From positions 1 to 46,070 of the forward strand of contig NZ_BCVD01000012.1 of the NCBI RefSeq assembly GCF_001591565.1: DNA of 46,070 nucleotides, given 5' to 3'. Positions within the stretch are counted from its first letter, which is position 1. Each line of letters begins with the position of its first letter. The position numbers and the translations under genes were made by a program. The DNA is from Priestia flexa NBRC 15715 (GTDB lineage: Bacteria; Bacillota; Bacilli; Bacillales; Bacillaceae_H). Below, piece after piece: positions 9,615 to 17,783 of the stretch. The notes below the pieces were generated by a model. That model saw only the letters and a program-made list of their open reading frames with translations, was not told the origin of the DNA and did no database searches.

Positions 9615-11036
9615 GTGATTGCAATAACTGAACAGTTAATACATGATCATTTATCAAAGGCAATTGAATGTGCCAGAAATGAAAGTAATACAAAACTTGT
9701 CAGCGTAGTCAAAAAAGTAAGACCTATTGACCCCCTTATTTTTTATGCAAACGGCTATAGACAGTTTTGTAAAGAACGTTTCTTTTGGAGAGATCCGAAC
9801 CAACAGTACACGTTCGTTGGATTAGGAAGAGCTTATACGCTGTCTTCCAAAGAAGGGTCTGCGCGTTTTTTTGATACAGAAAAACAATGGAAGCGCTTTA
9901 AAAAAGATATTTTATATACAAATAACGTAGAATTTCCAAATGGTACAGGTCCTCTGCTTTTTGGAGGATTCTCATTTGATCCTTATCAAAAAAAGGACAG
10001 CTATTGGACGGATTTTTCCAATAGTAAATTTGTAATTCCTTCTGTTCTGTATACAGAGGCAGATGGAAATGGGTATCTAAGTATAAACATTAAAGTAAGT
10101 GGTGAAGACAATATACAAGATCACCTTAAGCACATTGAAGAGCTTGAAGGATTGTTAATAAATCAAGAGTATGATGGCAGTAGTTACTCATCACCTTTAC
10201 TATTAACAAAAGAAGAAATTGATGTACAAAGGTTTACAAAAAATGTTCAAAATGCTACTTCCTTAATTCAACAAGAAAAAATTGAAAAAGTCGTGCTAGC
10301 TCGACAGTTAAAAGCAACATTTACTGAAGCAATTTCGACAGAGTACGTTATTCAGCGTTTACTGAGAGAGCAGCCTACAAGCTACACCTTCATTTTTGAG
10401 AATGAAAACCAACATTTTGTTGGTGCATCTCCAGAGCGTTTGGTGCAGAAAGAAGGAGACTATGTTTTTTCAACTTGTTTAGCGGGTTCCATTAAGCGAG
10501 GAAAAACACGTAAAGAAGATGCGCTTCTAGGTGATGAGCTTTTAAATGACCAAAAAAATTTAATTGAGCATGACGTGGTCGTGCATATGATTAAAGAAGC
10601 GATGGACGCCTATTGTATGGAAGTAGAAATACCTATGCAGCCAACATTGTATAAAACGAAGCATATCCAACATCTCTATACACCTGTACGAGGTAAAATC
10701 AAGAAAGGTGTGACATTGTTTTCTCTGTTGAAAGAGCTCCACCCAACACCTGCTCTAGGAGGATATCCGCAAAAAGAATCCTTGTCCATTATTCGAAAGT
10801 TAGAGCCGTTCGATCGTGGATGGTATGCAGCTCCAATTGGGTGGATTGATATTAACGGTAACGGAGAGTTTATTGTTGGGATTCGTTCAGGTGTAATTGA
10901 ACGACAACAAGCGATGCTTTTTGCAGGGTGTGGGATTGTAGCAGATTCGACACCTGAGAGTGAATACGAAGAAACAACGATTAAATTTAATCCAATGCTA
11001 TCAGCTTTAGGGGGTATAGCAAGTGGACCATACTGA
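9615..11036 (+). CDS. menF: Isochorismate synthase MenF
   Basis: Converts chorismate to isochorismate, the first step of menaquinone synthesis. The C-terminal chorismate-binding domain is complete: KVVLARQ carrying the catalytic lysine, the segment FVGASPERLV, the HPTPALGG motif, PIGWID and the final acidic cluster ESEYEET. The 473-residue length is right for MenF rather than a partner-dependent PabB/TrpE. The GTG start at 9615 follows GGGGGGA at 9602-9608. A DhbC-type isochorismate synthase for siderophores is excluded by position at the head of menDHBEC. It overlaps menD by 14 bases. Confidence 0.95.
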   Translation: MIAITEQLIHDHLSKAIECARNESNTKLVSVVKKVRPIDPLIFYANGYRQFCKERFFWRDPNQQYTFVGLGRAYTLSSKEGSARFFDTEKQWKRFKKDILYTNNVEFPNGTGPLLFGGFSFDPYQKKDSYWTDFSNSKFVIPSVLYTEADGNGYLSINIKVSGEDNIQDHLKHIEELEGLLINQEYDGSSYSSPLLLTKEEIDVQRFTKNVQNATSLIQQEKIEKVVLARQLKATFTEAISTEYVIQRLLREQPTSYTFIFENENQHFVGASPERLVQKEGDYVFSTCLAGSIKRGKTRKEDALLGDELLNDQKNLIEHDVVVHMIKEAMDAYCMEVEIPMQPTLYKTKHIQHLYTPVRGKIKKGVTLFSLLKELHPTPALGGYPQKESLSIIRKLEPFDRGWYAAPIGWIDINGNGEFIVGIRSGVIERQQAMLFAGCGIVADSTPESEYEETTIKFNPMLSALGGIASGPY

Positions 11037-12771
11037 TCAGTTAACTGCTTACGTAGCAGCTTTTGTAGACGAACTAGCTAAATTAGGTGTAAATCATGTT
11101 GTGGTAAGCCCTGGTTCTCGCTCAACACCGATTGCTATGTTAATGTCTGAGCATGAAAAGATAAAAGTTCATTTAAATATTGATGAGCGCTCGGCTGGAT
11201 TTTTTGCTTTAGGTATGGCAAAAGCAAAAAATCAGCCTGTTGCGCTTGTTTGTACATCTGGAACAGCTGCTGCAAATTATTTTCCAGCAGTTGTCGAAGC
11301 ACATCACTCAAGGGTTCCTCTACTTGTCATTACGGCAGATCGTCCGCATGAACTGCGTGAGGTAGGAGCTCCACAGGCAATTAATCAACAATACTTATTT
11401 AGTCATTATGCAAAGTGGTTTGTGGATACAGCTTTACCAGAAGCTGCGGAAGAGGCAATTCGTTATATTCGAACTGTGGCTGGAAGAGCTGTTAGCGTTT
11501 CAGCTGGTGCTCCAAAAGGTCCTGTTCATATTAACATGCCGCTTCGTGAACCAATTGTTCCAAATCTTTCTTTAGAAAATTTATGGAGCTTACATGAGCG
11601 TGACAACTCGTACGTTTCGTTTAATAAGGGAAATCCAATGCTTTCTAGTCAAGCTTTTGCGCATATTGGTCAGTTCATAAAAGACGAAACAAAAGGTTTG
11701 ATCATATGTGGAGATCAGCTAAAGGGGGAAGATAAACAGGCTATTGTAGAGTTAGCAAATTATCTTCAATTTCCAATTATTGCGGATCCACTCTCGCAGA
11801 TGAGAAGCGGTGATCATGCTAAAAATCTCGTTATCGATACGTACGATTCTTTTTTGAAAAAAGAAGGAATTCAACCGCTATTGAAGCCAGAAGTTGTCAT
11901 TCGGTTTGGTGCCATGCCTGTATCAAAGGGTTTGACTTTATTTTTAAAAGCGTATGAGCCAAAAGCTGTTTTTGTAGTAGATGAAAGTAATGGATGGCGA
12001 GATCCTACACTTCGCTCAACGCATATGATTCAGTGCAACGAAGGGTTATTCGCTCGTGAATTACCAAAGTATATAGGAAGTAAGAAATCTTCTAATTCAT
12101 GGAGTGAAAAGTGGATTGAATTAAATAAGCAGGTTAAGGATTCGTTAAAAATCAACTTACAAGATAAGTGGTTTGAAGGTAGCATTGTACAGGAACTATC
12201 AAAGCTTTTACCAGCTAATTCGGCTTTGTTTATTGGCAACTCAATGCCAATAAGAGATGTAGATTCGTTTTTCTTTGCGACAGATAAACCAATTCACTTA
12301 TTTGCAAATCGCGGTGCTAATGGCATTGATGGTGTTGTTTCATCAGCTTTAGGTGTTAGCACGGAATATGAACATACTGTACTTTTAATTGGGGACTTAT
12401 CTTTTTACCATGATTTAAACGGCTTGCTCGCTGCTAAAATGCATAATCTTAACTTAACAGTCGTGCTCATTAACAATGATGGCGGGGGAATCTTTTCATT
12501 TTTACCTCAGTCAAAAGAAGAGAAGCATTTTGAGTTTTTATTCGGTACGCCAACAGGTCTACAGTTTGAACATGCTGCAAAGTTATATGAGGGTACATTT
12601 AGTAGAGCCTATACAGCAGATGAGCTTCACTGCGCATTAAAAGCTTCGTTTAAAGAGGGTGGCTTGCACATTATTGAAGTGCCAACAGCTCGCAAAGAAA
12701 ATGTCGAAATACATCGTGAAATCTGGAGTGACGTTTCCCAGGTAATAAATTTGTCTGAATTTGAGGAATAA
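11023..12771 (+). CDS. menD: SEPHCHC synthase MenD (thiamine diphosphate)
   Basis: Condenses isochorismate with the succinic semialdehyde unit from 2-oxoglutarate. A thiamine-diphosphate enzyme of 582 residues: the N-terminal pyrimidine-binding domain has the activating glutamate E55 in DERSAG, and the C-terminal domain has GDLSFYHD and the NNDGGGIFSF stretch typical of MenD. The motif GNSMPIRD is also MenD-specific. The GTG start lies inside the end of menF; the overlap and absence of a terminator indicate co-translation. Confidence 0.96.
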   Translation: MDHTDQLTAYVAAFVDELAKLGVNHVVVSPGSRSTPIAMLMSEHEKIKVHLNIDERSAGFFALGMAKAKNQPVALVCTSGTAAANYFPAVVEAHHSRVPLLVITADRPHELREVGAPQAINQQYLFSHYAKWFVDTALPEAAEEAIRYIRTVAGRAVSVSAGAPKGPVHINMPLREPIVPNLSLENLWSLHERDNSYVSFNKGNPMLSSQAFAHIGQFIKDETKGLIICGDQLKGEDKQAIVELANYLQFPIIADPLSQMRSGDHAKNLVIDTYDSFLKKEGIQPLLKPEVVIRFGAMPVSKGLTLFLKAYEPKAVFVVDESNGWRDPTLRSTHMIQCNEGLFARELPKYIGSKKSSNSWSEKWIELNKQVKDSLKINLQDKWFEGSIVQELSKLLPANSALFIGNSMPIRDVDSFFFATDKPIHLFANRGANGIDGVVSSALGVSTEYEHTVLLIGDLSFYHDLNGLLAAKMHNLNLTVVLINNDGGGIFSFLPQSKEEKHFEFLFGTPTGLQFEHAAKLYEGTFSRAYTADELHCALKASFKEGGLHIIEVPTARKENVEIHREIWSDVSQVINLSEFEE

Positions 12772-12774
12772 GAG

Positions 12775-13599
12775 ATGTATTATAGATATGAAGATGTTTC
12801 GTACCATGTTGAAGTACAAGGGAAAGGAACTCCCCTTTTGTTATTGCATGGCTTTACAGGTTCCTCTCAAACTTGGAGTACATTTACGAAGTCTTGGGCA
12901 CGTTATTATGAGGTTATTACAATTGATATTATTGGACATGGAAAGACAGATTCCCCTAGCGATGTAGCTCCATATAAAATGACTCAGATGATGAACGTTA
13001 TTGTAAGTCTTCTAGATAGGCTCCGAATTGAAAAGGCCTTTGTTCTTGGCTATTCAATGGGAGCGCGTCTAGCGTTGGCATTTTCCATTCATTATCCAGA
13101 ACGAGTGAAAGCGCTCATTCTAGAGAGTGGATCACCGGGCTTAAAAACACAGCCGGAGCGAATGGCAAGGCAAGCTGCTGATGAAGAATTAGCTGCGTTC
13201 ATTAGGGAGCAAGGTGTGTTGAAGTTTGTGGACTACTGGGAAAGCATCCCCATGTTTAAAACTCAAAAGCGCATGCCTGAAAAAGATCAAGCACTAGTTC
13301 GTCAAGAGAGGTTGGCTCAATGTAAGCTCGGGTTAGCAAATAGTCTAATTGGTATGGGAACTGGAGCTCAACAATCTTATTGGGAGAAGTTACATACCTT
13401 GTTGCTTCCTGTCCTGTTAATTACAGGTGAACTTGATCAGAAATTTTGTGAAATCGCAAAAGACATGTCTAACCAGCTCAAATTTTGTAGGTATAAAGTT
13501 GTTTTAAACACTGGCCACGCAATTCATGTGGAACAACCAAGAATTTTTGGTAAAATAGTAAGTGAGTTTTTATCACAACATGAGGAGGAAGAAAGATGA
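12775..13599 (+). CDS. menH: SHCHC synthase MenH (alpha/beta hydrolase)
   Basis: Removes pyruvate from SEPHCHC to give SHCHC. An alpha/beta-hydrolase fold protein of 274 residues with catalytic triad candidates S94 in GYSMG, D221 in GELD and H248 in TGHAIH. The oxyanion segment LHGFTGS follows strand 3. The ATG at 12775 has GAGG at 12763 as ribosome site, three bases after the menD stop. It ends in an ATGA overlap with menB. Confidence 0.93.
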   Translation: MYYRYEDVSYHVEVQGKGTPLLLLHGFTGSSQTWSTFTKSWARYYEVITIDIIGHGKTDSPSDVAPYKMTQMMNVIVSLLDRLRIEKAFVLGYSMGARLALAFSIHYPERVKALILESGSPGLKTQPERMARQAADEELAAFIREQGVLKFVDYWESIPMFKTQKRMPEKDQALVRQERLAQCKLGLANSLIGMGTGAQQSYWEKLHTLLLPVLLITGELDQKFCEIAKDMSNQLKFCRYKVVLNTGHAIHVEQPRIFGKIVSEFLSQHEEEER

Positions 13600-14414
13600 C
13601 AGTTGAATGGGTATCTCAACGTAATTATGAAGATATTTTGTATGAAACATATAATGGAATTGCAAAAATTACAATTAATCGTCCAGAAGTACGAAATGCT
13701 TTCCGTCCAAAAACGGTAATGGAATTAATTAATGCTTTTGCATATGCGCGTGATGATTCAAGCGTTGGTGTAATTGTGCTAGCTGGTGCTGGAGACAAAG
13801 CATTTTGTTCTGGTGGAGACCAAAAAGTACGCGGGCATGGTGGTTATGTAGGGGAAGACGAAATTCCTCGCTTAAACGTATTAGACTTACAGCGATTAAT
13901 TCGCGTTATTCCAAAACCAGTTGTTGCGATGGTTTCAGGCTATGCAATCGGTGGAGGTCATGTTTTACATATCGTATGTGACTTAACAATTGCTGCAGAT
14001 AATGCAATTTTTGGCCAAACGGGTCCAAAAGTTGGAAGCTTTGACGCTGGATATGGTTCAGGCTATTTAGCGCGTATTGTTGGTCATAAAAAAGCGCGTG
14101 AAATTTGGTATCTATGCCGTCAATACAATGCGCAAGAGGCACTTGAAATGGGACTTGTTAACACTGTTGTACCATTAGAAGAGCTAGAAGCAGAAACAAT
14201 TAAATGGTGTGAAGAAATGTTAGAAAAGAGCCCAACAGCTCTACGTTTCTTAAAAGCTGCATTTAATGCTGATACAGATGGATTAGCTGGTATACAGCAA
14301 TTTGCTGGAGACGCTACGCTTTTATATTACACAACTGATGAAGCAAAAGAGGGTCGTGACGCATTCAAAGAAAAGCGCAACCCAGACTTCAAACAGTTCC
14401 CACGTTTCCCATAA
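13596..14414 (+). CDS. menB: 1,4-dihydroxy-2-naphthoyl-CoA synthase MenB
   Basis: A crotonase-fold enzyme that closes the naphthoquinone ring of succinylbenzoyl-CoA. The oxyanion-hole segments CSGGDQ (71-76) and GYAIGGGH (115-122) are intact, and [10 protein letters not shown] (141-150) carries the aspartate and glycine characteristic of MenB. The 272 residues are full length. Start ATG after GAGGAGGAAG. Codon use leans to the optimal set here compared with menE. It is followed by a terminator before menE. Confidence 0.97.
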   Translation: MTVEWVSQRNYEDILYETYNGIAKITINRPEVRNAFRPKTVMELINAFAYARDDSSVGVIVLAGAGDKAFCSGGDQKVRGHGGYVGEDEIPRLNVLDLQRLIRVIPKPVVAMVSGYAIGGGHVLHIVCDLTIAADNAIFGQTGPKVGSFDAGYGSGYLARIVGHKKAREIWYLCRQYNAQEALEMGLVNTVVPLEELEAETIKWCEEMLEKSPTALRFLKAAFNADTDGLAGIQQFAGDATLLYYTTDEAKEGRDAFKEKRNPDFKQFPRFP

Positions 14415-14420
14415 TGCTCA

Positions 14421-14454
14421 AAACAGCTTGATGACATTCATCAAGCTGTTTTTT
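14421..14454 (+). terminator. Internal terminator/attenuator between menB and menE
   Basis: AAACAGCTTGATG (14421-14433) pairs perfectly with CATCAAGCTGTTT (14439-14451), followed by TTT. A strong rho-independent hairpin within the otherwise continuous men operon, so menE and menC should receive less transcript than menFDHB unless they have their own promoter. Confidence 0.88.
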
Positions 14455-14476
14455 CTATGGAAAGGAGAATAGAAGC

Positions 14477-15946
14477 ATGAATTTGTTACCTAATTGGTTA
14501 AGTCAACGAGCGAAAGTAACACCTAACCGAGTTGCGGTGGACTTAGAAGCGGAATCGATTACATTTTTACAGCTGCATAAACGAGTGGTGAAGCGAGCTT
14601 TTCAATTAGCGAGCTATGGGATAAAAAAAGGTCACACAGTTGCTATATATATGAAGAACCGAATAGAATATATTGAATTAATTCATGCTTTAGCTTATAT
14701 AGGAGCAAAAGCACTATTACTCAATACGCGTTTAAAGCAGCAAGAGATTCAGTATCAATGTAGCGATGCAAAAGCGAACTTTCTTGTTGTGGATGAGAGT
14801 TATGAAGAAACCATACTGCTTTCAGGAACAGAACTAATTCAGCTACAAGACCTTATCTATCGACACGAAAAAGAAATTGTGCTTCAATCTCAGTATGATT
14901 TAAATGATACGTATACAATTATGTATACGTCAGGTACTACAGGTAACCCAAAAGGAGTTATGCAGTCTTATGGAAATCACTGGTGGAGTGCTACTGGGTC
15001 ATCCCTAAACCTTGGACTTCAGACAAATGACTGCTGGCTCGTTGCTGTGCCTTTGTTTCATATTAGCGGTTTTTCTATTTTAATGAGAAATGTTATTTAT
15101 GGGATGAGAATTGTATTACACTCAAAGTTTGAAGCTATACAAGCAAACGCTGCTATTGAAACAAAAGGTGTGACCATTATGTCGGTCGTAACTTCGATGC
15201 TGACCCAAATGTTAAAGGAACTAGGTGGCAGAAAATATCCTGAATCATTTCGCTGCATGTTAGCAGGAGGAGGTCCCGTGCCAAGAGTTCTCTTGGACGA
15301 CTGTATAGAGAAAGGAATCCCTGTCTACCAGACGTATGGCATGACAGAGACTTCTTCTCAGTTTGTAACGTTAGCTCCAGAAGATAGTATTCAAAAACTT
15401 GGATCTGCAGGAAAGCCCCTGATGCCTTGCCAGCTTAAGATTGTAAATGCTAACGGTGAGGAAGTAATGAATGGTATAGAAGGTGAAATTGCTGTGAAAG
15501 GCCCTAACGTAACGTCTGGGTACCTTAATAAACCAGAAGAAACAGACAAAGCAATAAAAAATGGTTGGTTTTATACAGGAGATATCGGCAAACTTGATGA
15601 AGATGGATTTTTATACGTATTAGATAGAAGATCAGATTTAATTATTTCAGGTGGAGAAAATATCTATCCAGCAGAAATTGAGAGCACTCTATTAAAGCAC
15701 CCACTTATTGCAGAAGCCGGGGTTACAGGGCTGCCTCATAAACAGTGGGGACAAGTTCCAGCAGCTTTTTTAGTAGTTACATCGCCAATAAAAAAAGAAG
15801 AGTTACAGGCATATTGTCAGTCGATGTTAGCCAATTATAAAGTACCAAAGTATTATTTTATTGTTGATGATCTACCAAGAACCGCTTCCAATAAAATTAT
15901 TAGACGAAAATTACCTCAGCGTATAGAACAGGGGCGTCAACTATGA
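14477..15946 (+). CDS. menE: o-Succinylbenzoate-CoA ligase MenE
   Basis: Activates o-succinylbenzoate with CoA and ATP. An ANL-superfamily adenylating enzyme with the phosphate loop TSGTTGNPKG at 151-160, the YGMTE motif, TGDIG in the hinge region and the C-terminal catalytic lysine in SNKIIRRKL. The 489-residue length is normal. Start ATG with AAAGGAG at 14461-14467. It ends in an ATGA overlap with menC, so these two are a coupled pair behind the internal terminator. Confidence 0.95.
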   Translation: MNLLPNWLSQRAKVTPNRVAVDLEAESITFLQLHKRVVKRAFQLASYGIKKGHTVAIYMKNRIEYIELIHALAYIGAKALLLNTRLKQQEIQYQCSDAKANFLVVDESYEETILLSGTELIQLQDLIYRHEKEIVLQSQYDLNDTYTIMYTSGTTGNPKGVMQSYGNHWWSATGSSLNLGLQTNDCWLVAVPLFHISGFSILMRNVIYGMRIVLHSKFEAIQANAAIETKGVTIMSVVTSMLTQMLKELGGRKYPESFRCMLAGGGPVPRVLLDDCIEKGIPVYQTYGMTETSSQFVTLAPEDSIQKLGSAGKPLMPCQLKIVNANGEEVMNGIEGEIAVKGPNVTSGYLNKPEETDKAIKNGWFYTGDIGKLDEDGFLYVLDRRSDLIISGGENIYPAEIESTLLKHPLIAEAGVTGLPHKQWGQVPAAFLVVTSPIKKEELQAYCQSMLANYKVPKYYFIVDDLPRTASNKIIRRKLPQRIEQGRQL

Positions 15947-17049
15947 TTGAAATCCATAAAGCAACCATTCATGCTATTGAATTGAACCTATTATCACCGT
16001 TTTCAACTAGTTATGGAACTGTGACAAATCGAGAACTGCTTCTTTTAGAAGTAGAAGATATAAGCGGTGAAGCAGGCTGGGGAGAAGTGGTAGCATTTTC
16101 AACTCCTTGGTACACAGAAGAAACCATCCAAACGTGCTTTCATATGCTCAATGATTTTTTACTTCCGGCTTTAATTGGAAAGCGATTAACGACGCCTTTA
16201 GACCTACAGGAAATATTTAATCCGATTAAGCGAAACCATATGAGTAAAGCAGCAATAGATTGTGCGGTGTGGGATTTGTTTGCTAAGAAGAACAATAAGT
16301 CTCTATCTCAAGCTCTTGGTGGCACAAAAGAAGCTGTAGAAGCTGGTGTAGTAGTTGGACTCGATGATATTCATAAGATGGTTCATAAAATAGATGAACA
16401 CTTGAAAGCTGGATATAAACGTTTTAAAGTAAAGATTAAGCCTGGAGCTGATTATGACCTTATTAAGCAAATTAGAAATCATTATCCAAAACTGCCGCTG
16501 ATGGTAGATGCAAACTCTGCTTACTCCTTAAATGATTTGAATTTGCTTCAAAAGCTAGATGAATTTGACCTTATGATGATTGAACAGCCATTAGATTCTA
16601 GTGATATTATCGATCACCGTCATTTACAACAGCAGCTACGCACGCCCGTTTGCTTAGATGAAAGCATTGTGTCTTATGATGATGCTAGAAAAGCAATTGA
16701 GTTAGGGAGCTGTCAAGTTATTAATGTAAAAGTTGGACGGGTAGGCGGCTTAACAGAAGCAAAACGAATTCATGACTTGTGCCAGAAAAGTAATGTTCGA
16801 CTATGGGTAGGGGGAATGCTGGAATCGGGTATATCAAGAGCTCATAATATTGCATTAGCTTCATTAGAGAATTTCACGATACCTGGAGACATTTCAGCTT
16901 CTTCACGCTATTGGAACAAAGATGTCATTCTTCCAGAAGTAGAAGTGGATGATGGGTTAATTCATGTGCCAAAAGAACCAGGCATTGGCTATCGGGTGGA
17001 TAGGATATTTTTAAATAAAGTTTCCACATATCAAAAAACATATGCATAA
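15943..17049 (+). CDS. menC: o-Succinylbenzoate synthase MenC
   Basis: Dehydrates SHCHC to o-succinylbenzoate. An enolase-superfamily (muconate lactonizing subgroup) protein: the KxK motif K162/K164, metal ligands D189, E214 and D239, and the second base K263. These positions match the family almost exactly. The 368 residues are full length. Because promiscuous N-acylamino-acid racemase activity is common in this subgroup, the genomic position next to menE is what settles the call. Last gene of the men operon. Confidence 0.94.
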   Translation: MIEIHKATIHAIELNLLSPFSTSYGTVTNRELLLLEVEDISGEAGWGEVVAFSTPWYTEETIQTCFHMLNDFLLPALIGKRLTTPLDLQEIFNPIKRNHMSKAAIDCAVWDLFAKKNNKSLSQALGGTKEAVEAGVVVGLDDIHKMVHKIDEHLKAGYKRFKVKIKPGADYDLIKQIRNHYPKLPLMVDANSAYSLNDLNLLQKLDEFDLMMIEQPLDSSDIIDHRHLQQQLRTPVCLDESIVSYDDARKAIELGSCQVINVKVGRVGGLTEAKRIHDLCQKSNVRLWVGGMLESGISRAHNIALASLENFTIPGDISASSRYWNKDVILPEVEVDDGLIHVPKEPGIGYRVDRIFLNKVSTYQKTYA

Positions 17050-17052
17050 TGT

Positions 17053-17079
17053 AAATCCACTTTAAAAGTGGATTTTTTA
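17053..17079 (+). terminator. Terminator of the men operon
   Basis: AAATCCACTT / AAGTGGATTT around a short TTAA loop with a T run, four bases after the menC stop. Confidence 0.92.
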
Positions 17080-17381
17080 TTGTGAGTTCGGTTTTTAAAA
17101 AAATTTTCTTTTTATTTATATAGCAGCTGTCTAGTCATGTGAAAAAAAGTTTGATTAAATTTCATAAATCAAATAGTACAACCAATCCGAGAAAACATGT
17201 TATGATGGAATAGTTTGATGAAAAATAAGACTGTTTGTAGTGGCTAGTTGCTAATACCTAACAAAACTTTTAAAAATTTCTTTTTTTACATATGTTTAGG
17301 AAACCTTACTTAACAAAGGCGTAAATCAGTATGTTAAGTAAGGGTGGGGTAAATGTGCGGGAATTTATTTTGAAAAAGATA
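17080..17381. other. Gene-free stretch upstream of the nrd promoter
   Basis: About 300 AT-rich bases between the men terminator and the nrdAB promoter region with no supported ORF. The only clear structure is the perfect 12-base inverted repeat at 17304-17343. A TATGAT at 17201-17206 has no good -35. Confidence 0.6.
17304..17343. repeat. Perfect 12-base inverted repeat upstream of nrdAB
   Basis: CCTTACTTAACA (17304-17315) and TGTTAAGTAAGG (17332-17343) are exact reverse complements separated by 16 bases. It lacks a T run, so it is not a terminator. It could be a hairpin in a long leader or a two-site operator about 40 bases upstream of the -35. Confidence 0.6.
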
Positions 17382-17410
17382 TTGTAGTTCTGTAAGTTGT
17401 CCCTTATAAT
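17382..17410 (+). promoter_or_regulatory. SigA-type promoter of nrdAB (candidate 1)
   Basis: TTGTAG (17382-17387) and TATAAT (17405-17410) with a 17-base spacer. Transcription would start near 17417, inside the first NrdR-like box. A second candidate, TTGTTT (17430-17435) with 17 bases to TACTAT (17453-17458), lies within the two NrdR-like boxes. Confidence 0.6.
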
Positions 17411-17419
17411 GTGTTTATA

Positions 17420-17435
17420 ACACAACATCTTGTTT
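17420..17435 (+). promoter_or_regulatory. NrdR-like box 1
   Basis: ACACAACATCTTGTTT matches 13 of 16 positions of the NrdR consensus ACACWATATATWGTGT. It starts exactly 32 bases before box 2, the usual spacing of paired NrdR sites. Confidence 0.6.
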
Positions 17436-17451
17436 TTGATTAAAACTTCAT

Positions 17452-17467
17452 ATACTATATTTTGTGT
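17452..17467 (+). promoter_or_regulatory. NrdR-like box 2
   Basis: ATACTATATTTTGTGT matches 14 of 16 positions of the NrdR consensus. With box 1 it covers the -35 and -10 of the second promoter candidate, the geometry known from NrdR-repressed nrd genes. Confidence 0.65.
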
Positions 17468-17474
17468 TTTCCAG

Positions 17475-17634
17475 TAGAAAAGGTGTCTGAAAAAAGACTT
17501 AAAAGGGAATTTGGTGTAAATCCAAAACTGTCCCCGCAACTGTGAATGCTGATGAAATAAGGAATAGCCACTGTGAGTAACGATCATGGGAAGGCCTTAG
17601 AGTAAAGCGAAGCATAAGTCAGGAGACCTGCCTT
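17475..17634 (+). promoter_or_regulatory. Cobalamin riboswitch
   Basis: The conserved elements occur in order: AAAAGGTG near 17479, GGGAATTTGGTG near 17505, the B12-box core CTGTCCCCGCAACTGTG at 17528-17544, and the closing GTCAGGAGACCTGCC at 17619-17632. Together with the downstream terminator this makes an OFF switch: adenosylcobalamin should stop nrdAB transcription. Confidence 0.95.
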
Positions 17635-17670
17635 TTTTATGACGTTTTATCTTCTTCGGGAGGTGAGAGG

Positions 17671-17753
17671 ATAGAGCGAGGATTGAGAAAAGACATTTTG
17701 TCTTCTTTTATCTTCGTTCTATTCGCTCACTGCGTCAGGTGAGCGATTTTTTT
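17671..17753 (+). terminator. Riboswitch expression platform and terminator
   Basis: The terminator is TCGCTCAC (17723-17730) paired with GTGAGCGA (17739-17746), then seven T. Upstream, 17671-17683 can pair with 17710-17722 (two wobbles) around a second hairpin. Alternatively GAGCGA at 17674-17679 can pair with TCGCTC at 17723-17728 and would then disrupt the terminator, a plausible antiterminator. Confidence 0.85.
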
Positions 17754-17783
17754 ATGCTGGAGAAAAAGGAGGAACTTATTTTT

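Noticed and set aside
17410-17424. TGTGTT-TAT-AACACA dyad as an NrdR box
   Set aside because: Its polarity is opposite to the NrdR consensus (ACAC...GTGT); it partly overlaps the better box at 17420-17435 and may be incidental.
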